Shown here: positions 57,502 to 64,000 of the stretch, one piece after another
Numbering within the stretch: position 1 is the first letter of the stretch
Layout: every line of letters begins with the position of its first letter
NCBI GenBank assembly: GCA_963971425.1
Contig: OZ020524.1
Coordinates: 18,231,845 to 18,295,844, forward strand
Direction: 5' to 3'
DNA length: 64,000 nt
Source of the DNA: Bryoerythrophyllum caledonicum
Lineage: Eukaryota; Streptophyta; Bryopsida; Pottiales; Pottiaceae
The notes under the pieces: model-generated
Told to the model about the DNA's origin: nothing
Seen by the model: only the letters and a program-made list of their open reading frames with translations
Database searches by the model: none
Translations under genes and position numbers: made by a program

Positions 57502-59448
57502 ATGAGGGCCGACAAATGCACAAGTGGTCTCAAGGAAGGAGACTCTCCTTGTGACGACGTACACTTCGATCATCCTGGCAACAACGTTAAAAATCCATTG
57601 GTCTTGGACGAAGATGCAGAGGACTCTCAGGGAGGTGTAGACTCATACTCGTCTACTTTAGAAGATTATAGCTTCAACGCTCTTTGTTTTTGCCATCCAG
57701 TTGACTGCATGACACTCATTCATAGTGGCACCGAGAAGTGGGAAGAGGAGAGTATGGCCCCAGTGGGACAGATTCCTGCGTTGCATAATAATATCGATGT
57801 GGAGAATGTTCACCTTGCAGTGGATAAGCGGCCGAGTGCAATTGAGGAGACGCACCACTACAAGAAAACCAACCCAATGTGACTGGATGTGACTAAGCGC
57901 ATATGACTGCGTAGTCACCTCAGTCATTGGTTTAGTCTAAAATCAGTCCTAAGAGGGTCCAGTCATGCACTAGTCATATATGTAGTCATATTTTTGAGGA
58001 CCTGGGTGGGAACGGCTACGGGAACGGGACATATGTTCTCTTGCCCGCTTCCCAGAGTCATGCTCTGAGTGCTTACTATGTGTAGTCATAATAATGTAGT
58101 CATATGGTAAGGGTTATTGGTTTATGTATGACTTATTGTAGTAAGAGAGTTGGTTTGGGTGACTACAGGCAGTCAAGTAGTAAATAACCTGACTAGTAGT
58201 AGTCATATAATAATATATGAGAGCATACATTTGAAACATGTAATCACATTTATCCCATATTCTTTGCGAACAAGTCACATATTCTCTCTTATTTAGAGAT
58301 GCTTCTTCCTTGTGTACTTTCAAGCAATTTGGAAGAGGGGATGGCAGACATAGAAGGTTTGGAAGTTGGGGTGCTTGTTGGGTGCTAGTTTGCTACACTT
58401 GAAGCTTACAATACTTGATTCAGCATCTTTCAGGCACATCAATCAGGGTCAACAATCAGGCACAGGTACTGTATGGAGCTTTTTCCTTTTTTCTTTAAGC
58501 TTTAAAAATCTCACTACAATTCGTCATAGCATTCAGAAGCTATTTCAATATTCGTGACTATGGGTAGTCTAATAGAAGTGACTCCAAAGAGTCCTATTCT
58601 CCAAACTCAATGTATGACTCAATGCGTGCAAGATCTCATTACTATGCGCAGTGATAATACCAATCATGTATTAACTGATACCTCACTACATTTAGTCATA
58701 CCATTTGGAAGCTATTTGAGTATTTGTTACTAGGGGTTGCCAAATAGATGTGACTCCAAAGAGTCACGTTCTCCCAACTCAATGAATGACTCAATTTAGT
58801 CACCATCTCACTACTATGCGTAGTGATAAAACCAATATTATGTTGACTTATACCTCACTAGAAATAGTCATTCATTCAGTCACTATTTACATATGGATGA
58901 CTACGTGTAGTCATACATATATGACTATATAGAGTCATATGGACCCAAGTCCCACTGCAGGTCTTGTTTTGAGGTCCCAAAACACTGTGGGAACGCAGTA
59001 TTGGGAACAAGAAGTGTCCGATATGACCCCCAGTCAGATTGTCCGAAGCGACTAAGTCAAAATGACTAGAAACAGTGCTAGTCACATTTTGGTTTATGCC
59101 CAACTGTAGTCATAAAACCTAGTCACATTGGGCTGGTTTTCTTGTAGTGCACAACATAGTGGCAACAAACGTTCTCTTATAAGTTTGCTGCATTTTATGG
59201 GAGTGGACCTCTACTGTAGTGTTATTCAATCCACTTTAAGGAAGTGACGAGCTTTGCGCTGATTCGGATGCTAATGATGAAATCGACATGGACCAGCCGT
59301 GGAGACAAGGATGCTCAAGTAGTACTGCAAATGAGAAGGGAAGTAGATGGAATGGAGTTCCAGACATACTTACAGGAGATGGAGTATTGCCAGATGATTT
59401 CAAGAACAAACAAACTAAACTGAATGTCAAGCGCCGAATATGAAGATA
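57502..59448 (+). pseudogene. Acidic ORF interrupted by a CACTA insertion
   Basis: The frame 57502-57855 (VKNPLVLDEDAEDSQGGVDS, CFCHPVDCMTLIHS) is open up to the CACTA left end and then runs into element sequence. After the element, 59150 onward continues with related acidic composition (LCADSDANDEIDMDQPW) up to TGA near 59448. Removing the element and one TSD would restore a continuous non-element sequence. The protein family is unknown to me. Confidence 0.4.
57856..59149. mobile_element. Non-autonomous CACTA transposon, 1294 bp, 3-bp TSD (CAC)
   Basis: The left end starts CACTACAAGAAAACCAACCC, the canonical CACTA terminus. The right end is its inverted complement over about 28 bp, with one mismatch. 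The TSD is CAC at 57853-57855 and 59150-59152. The interior is full of AGTCAT/ATGACT motifs in both orientations, likely subterminal binding sites, and codes for no transposase. It belongs to a different subfamily from the element at 50292. Confidence 0.94.
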
Positions 59449-59609
59449 TCATGAATGCATGACGAAGGGGTGATCAGCTTCAGCTGTGAGCAAGAGGTGT
59501 GGACAAGGAAGCTACTATTGACATACGTCAACTGCTAGGGAAGTTGAAACGAGAAGCCATGAAGAAAGGCAAAGCAACTCAACAAGTTATTTTGTTATAA
59601 AACTGCTAG
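59360..59609 (+). repeat. Repeat block a, first copy
   Basis: From CCAGACATACTTACAGGAGA to AAAACTGCTAG the segment is closely similar to 63754-64000. It covers the end of the acidic frame and its 3' flank. Confidence 0.88.
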
Positions 59610-60206
59610 GAAGTTTTAAAATTTGCTATATTTGCTATATTGTTGATGTGGTACTTGAAATTATTTTGGTGATATGTAAAGACACGTTGAAGTCCTGAAC
59701 TCTAGATGCGAAACTTGTTTATATTTCAAGAAGTAAACCGGATTCGGTAGTATGATTATAATCTTGACTTAGAACGTGAGCTTCTGCTTATGTTTCCACT
59801 GTAATAGTTATGGTTGTTAAAAACTATGTCTAAAGTTGATACTATCAGTTCAGCAATTCACTATAATACAAACTAGAACCTTCATATCTTGTGATAAAAG
59901 CTAGTCTTATTATTTGGTTGCGATAAAGAGTAGTTGTTTGGTTGTAGAGAATAAGTTACTGAAAAGATGTAACTAGAAAAAGAGTTTAAGTTTGAACTTA
60001 TGAGATCTAAAATTCATGTTCAAATTTGCAAGTAAAACACGCAAAGCACAAGTAAGGTGCTAGTGTTCATCAATATACTAGGGATGCCTTTGAAGTTATC
60101 TTGACGTTAGTAGGTAAGCACAACAAATTGTTGAACTTTAAATATTGACCTTGTCTGGATCTCAAGGCAACAATATGATTATGGCAAGTCTGATTATAGA
60201 TTCAAC

Positions 60207-60930
60207 TGGAACTGTGCTTCTAGATTTATGTTTACAAATTTGAAGTTGTGACCACTGTTGCCATTCTGAAGCTCTTGTTTACAAGCTAGCATAGTAAAAA
60301 TCCAACAACTGGCCTGTTCTAGGAATTGTTAAAAACAAATTGTTAAAAAGAGCTGAAGAAGGTTAAATACTTTGGAATAAATCTGTGAGATCTGAAGTTA
60401 CATTGATCAAGTTTTACTAAGGAGTATGAAATAAAAAGACGAAGGTCATCAACAAATAATTTGTGGCAAACCAATTCAGTTTAAAAGACTATCACCAAGT
60501 TTCTTTTGAAACTATGGAGTTAGGATGACTAATTAAATGAAACCAAATCAGGATAACTAAAAGTAAGATATATATTTTGAAAAAAATAAAATAAAAAGAT
60601 TGGTGTCGTTACTGGACAAGTGCAACTAACCTATCTAGCTCGACGGAGTGCAACTAAGCTACCTAGCTCGGCGGAGTGGGGCGGGACTCTGGAGGTGCTA
60701 CTCAACCCGGCACAAGCACCCAAGGATTGCCACGGCAGCGAAGAGCACTTCACGAGTTAACCAGGCCACTCAAGCCGGTCACTGAAGGATTCAAATGCAG
60801 ACCACGTTCATGTAGTAGATCTCGTGAACAACACCAAAGCTTATGGGATAAGTAGGGAAGGGCGCCTTAGGGAGACGGTCGGTTACCTGTAACCGACGAA
60901 GAGAGCCCTCTCATCGTGACTTCATGACTT
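60207..60930 (+). repeat. Repeat block b, first copy
   Basis: Starts around TGCTTCTAGATTTATGTTTA and contains AAGCTTATGGGATAAGTAGG near its end. A diverged direct copy lies at 62189-62850. No clear coding frame. Confidence 0.85.
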
Positions 60931-61260
60931 CATGACCTCATAACCGCATTGTTAAGTAGCTTATTGTTCATTATAAGTAGCTCATTGTTAAGTAGCCACT
61001 TAAAAACAATGAGCTACTCATGTACGCGTTGTTAAGTAGCTCATTGCTACCGAAATAATGGGCTACTTCACAGTAGTAAAGTATGGGCCCTGTTTTTCCT
61101 TCTCTTTCCTGCTTCATTTCCTTCTATATTTCAAATAGTTGGCATGCTAATGGTGTGATGGATATCCGGTAGCACGGTTGATGGCTATGTTGACATGTCA
61201 ATGATTTGTGAAACCTCAAACAGAAACAGCAGCAGGCAACCAATAAATATTTATTTAAAA
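60931..61260. other. Short unassigned DNA with GTTAAGTAGCTCATTG repeats
   Basis: The motif TTAAGTAGCT(C/T)ATTG recurs several times between about 60,950 and 61,050, once inverted (CAATGAGCTACT). It could form a hairpin. Confidence 0.5.
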
Positions 61261-62160
61261 TTTAAAAAAAAACCCAAGTCAATAGAGTTTTCGAAAAGAG
61301 CCTCATTTTTTAAAAGGCACCTTGTGACAGCCAAAAGGATCCTTTATAGCACGTATTGAGGACCTTGTGTCTTTTTTGAATCACAAAAGTAGGGTGAGAT
61401 TTAACCCCTAAATTTCTTTGACAATTTCGCCCCAAAAACACTCCAAAACTGCTAGTTTTAGTGCAATGAGTAAGCAAGAAACGAAAAACTTCTATTTCTA
61501 AATTTAACCAAAGGATCTTAATAAAGACTTACTATACAACACACTCACAAAATTTCATAAACATTGAATACAAGGATTGTAAGATTATAGTGTTTGAAGT
61601 AGAAAAAAGATTCATTTTCTTTGCTGGGTTTAGTGGATCTGCAGACTTTGACTTCACTTGGTGTCAAATACTTGCACTACACAAGATCTAGATTCATTTC
61701 CATCATGTCAAAGATGATACTAGTTCCTTGTGCACCAACTTTTAGAGGTAGAGGTAGGGTGTAGCATATTCAAAAAAATTGTGCAAGTACTCGAGGTTCA
61801 AAAAATGTCAATTCATGTTATATGTTTCTTGTGAACTTATATGTTTTGGAATGAGAATCCAAACGGTCAATGCGAAGGTTCACACCACATGATGCTATGG
61901 AAAAAATAAAAAATAAAAAATAAGAAGACCTCTATGTTTAATGTGGAAAAGAAGAAGTTTTTTTGTACCTTGATCAACAATGTGTGACAATGCTTGAAAA
62001 TGCTTGACTTGGATTTATATGCTTTATTTTCACTAAAGACAAGAGATTTCTTTTGACAGTTTGAAAGGAAATATTACTATTTGCTAGTAATGAAACTCTT
62101 ACATTCAATAGAGTGTTCTAGCTAAAGTGTAGGGTGTTGCCCAACGTGCCCGTTCTCCCC
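61261..62160. repeat. AT-rich dispersed repeat copy
   Basis: Shares CAGACTTTGACTTCA, CAACTTTTAGAGGTAG and ACTTGGAT-type blocks with 52.6-54.1 kb in the same order. Confidence 0.7.
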
Positions 62161-62188
62161 ATTTAAACTTCAAAACCCCATAACTTTT

Positions 62189-62850
62189 TCAACTATGCTT
62201 CTAGACTTATGTTTACAAATTTGAAGTTGTGACCATTGTTGCTATTCTGAAGCTCTTGTTTACATGCTAGCATAGTAAAAATCCAACAATTGGCCCGTTC
62301 TAGGAATTGTTAAAAAAAATTTGTTAAAAAGAGCTGAAGAAGGTTAAACACTTTGGAATAAATCTGTGAGATCTGAAGTTACATTGATCAAGTTTTACTG
62401 AGGAGTATGAAATATAAAGACAAAGGTCATCAACAAATAATTTGTCGCAAACCAATTCAGTTTAAAAGACTATTACCAAGGTACTTTTGAAACTATGGAG
62501 AGAGGATAACTAATTAAATGAAACCAAATCAGGATAACTAAAAGTAAGATATGTGTTTTGAAAAAAACAAAATAAAAAATTTCGTACTCCTACTAGCCGA
62601 CGCAGTGGAGCAGGTTTCTTGAGGCGCAGGTGAATCCGGAATTAACATCCAATGGTGGCCACGACAGCGGAGAGCATTTCACGAGTAAACCAGGTCACCC
62701 AAGCCAAATCCAGGTAAATATGTGTGCAGACCACGTTCATATAGTAGACCTCATGAACAACACCAAAGCTTATGGGATAAGCAGGGAAGGGCGCCTTCAG
62801 GACAAAGGTCGGTTACGAAATAGAGAGCCCTCTCACCGTGACCTCATTAT
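62189..62850 (+). repeat. Repeat block b, second copy
   Basis: Direct, diverged copy of 60207-60930 with the same order of motifs. Confidence 0.85.
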
Positions 62851-63753
62851 TTGACTTGCAGGTTCAAGTGATCAAAGCAATGCTACGACACGAAGCAGGT
62901 ACGTTAATTGTGGAGAATTTCATTATCCCATTGTTCAGGCCCACATGTATGAGTATGGTCATTTTAACCGTGTTCATAATGGAGATTTTCCATGTCCTTA
63001 AGGATTAGTCATGATCCTTGACATGAGCTTTGATTCTACATCCATGGACAAATCCATGTCCGATTGAATGCAAGCTTCATGATCTTTTCTGATGTTTTGT
63101 GATTGTTGTTGATGTTTTGTGATTGTGTCTGATTTCTCGTGATTGTTTCCGATGATTTTTGATATGTAGATTGATCCAACCCTAAACCTTTTTGGATTTC
63201 TATCTAAATCCAAGATGGAATCTAAAATGATTGAACACACCTTTACATTCACGTCACGTCCATGCTCCAGACGGAGTGAAACTTGTTTTCTCATGGTCGC
63301 CAGATACAGAACCTGTTTCATAATACAGTCTAAACCACTTTTGGTATTCGGTACTTGTAATTGGTATGATCTCGATCTAAATATTGCAATTGAAGCGTCT
63401 ATCTACAACTTATGACCACCCTAAACCACTGTATTCATCGAAATGACCACTACCTAGTCCTTCAAAATCCAACGTCCCTGAATCAATCTGGGACTTAGAG
63501 TTGAACGGAGTCATTTCTATGTTGAATAACTCTAAGATTTCACTCTTTTGTTTGGAGGCGTCGTATTTAAAAAACCCACTGGGCTTTTAGTTTGTCCTTC
63601 ATCCAGGGTGTAGGGTGCTCAGTAGAGAGTCTTGCAAATCAATTTCATGCTGAGATTTCTTACTCATCGCTCAAGAAAACTAGGGTTAAGCAGAGTTATA
63701 GTCACATAAACGTACTAGGTTTAGGGTTTAGGAACATAGATGTATTGGAGATC
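62851..63753. other. Unassigned DNA between repeat blocks
   Basis: No gene supported. TTTTGTGATTGT-type motifs recur around 63,090-63,160. Confidence 0.4.
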
Positions 63754-64000
63754 CAGACATACTTACAGGAGATGGAGTATGCAAATGATTTCAAGAACAA
63801 GCAAACGAAACTTAATGACAAGCGCCGAATCTGAAGATATCATGAATGCATGACGAAGGGGTGATCAGCTTCAGCTGTGAGCAAGAGGTGTGGACAAGTA
63901 AGCTACTATCGACATACGAAAACTGCCAGGTAAGTTGAAATGAGAAGCCATGAAGAAAGGTGAAGCAGCTCAACAAGTTATTTTGTTATAAAACTGCTAG
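63754..64000 (+). repeat. Repeat block a, second copy, runs into window end
   Basis: Direct copy of 59360-59609, about 4.39 kb downstream; it continues beyond the window. Confidence 0.88.

Noticed and set aside
1-64000. CRISPR arrays, bacterial operons, rRNA or clear tRNA genes
   Set aside because: No regularly spaced repeats of CRISPR type and no convincing tRNA or rRNA sequence seen by eye. A tRNAscan-SE run would be decisive.

Overview
This is nuclear DNA of a land plant. The genes have GT-AG introns, the intergenic DNA is AT-rich and repeat-dense, and the window holds plant-type Copia and CACTA elements, a plant-type receptor-like LRR fragment, a CHR8/CSB-type SNF2 repair gene and a MoCo-sulfurase-like gene of the plant type. 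I cannot name the species. A non-flowering plant (bryophyte or lycophyte) is my guess only.

Layout. 1-3217: decayed Ty1/Copia retrotransposon. 4107-21475: a 17.4-kb DNA element bounded by perfect 30-bp terminal inverted repeats (TIRs). This is the main discovery of the window. 21.5-27.9 kb: AT-rich intergenic DNA and degenerate repeats. 27.9-30.6 kb: MoCo-sulfurase-like gene (+). 34.4-35.3 kb: LRR receptor-like pseudogene (-). 39.2-44.5 kb: seven-exon CHR8/CSB homologue (-). 45-64 kb: repeat territory with gag-like fragments, two non-autonomous CACTA elements with intact 3-bp target duplications, a LINE fragment with RNase H and a restriction-like endonuclease, and duplicated blocks.

The 17.4-kb element carries two divergent transcription units. 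Leftward (-), a multi-exon gene encodes a protein of about 1229 aa with a ParB/sulfiredoxin-like fold signature (GGQHTVAAH plus a downstream ALNQD box). It is followed by two degenerate FCP1/NLI-type HAD-phosphatase domains that may be spliced onto the same protein. Rightward (+), a two-exon gene encodes a protein of about 1088 aa with a candidate D-D-E catalytic core (IHDKMD, LQLDN, VGHTHEDID) of the type I associate with the uncharacterised DUF7869 family. A short acidic protein follows it. A roughly 4-kb spacer between the two units holds three copies of a 424-bp CT-rich tandem repeat and telomere-like CCCTAAA arrays.

Seventeen exact copies of the 14-bp palindrome CCGGAGATCTCCGG, plus variants, lie inside the TIRs, mostly in introns and gene-flanking DNA. 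I see none in the other 46 kb. The four sites nearest the two ends are all GATATC-type variants. I infer a mobile element whose own DNA-binding protein recognises the palindrome, with the + strand protein as likely transposase and the ParB-like protein as an accessory or site-binding factor. None of this is proven from sequence alone.
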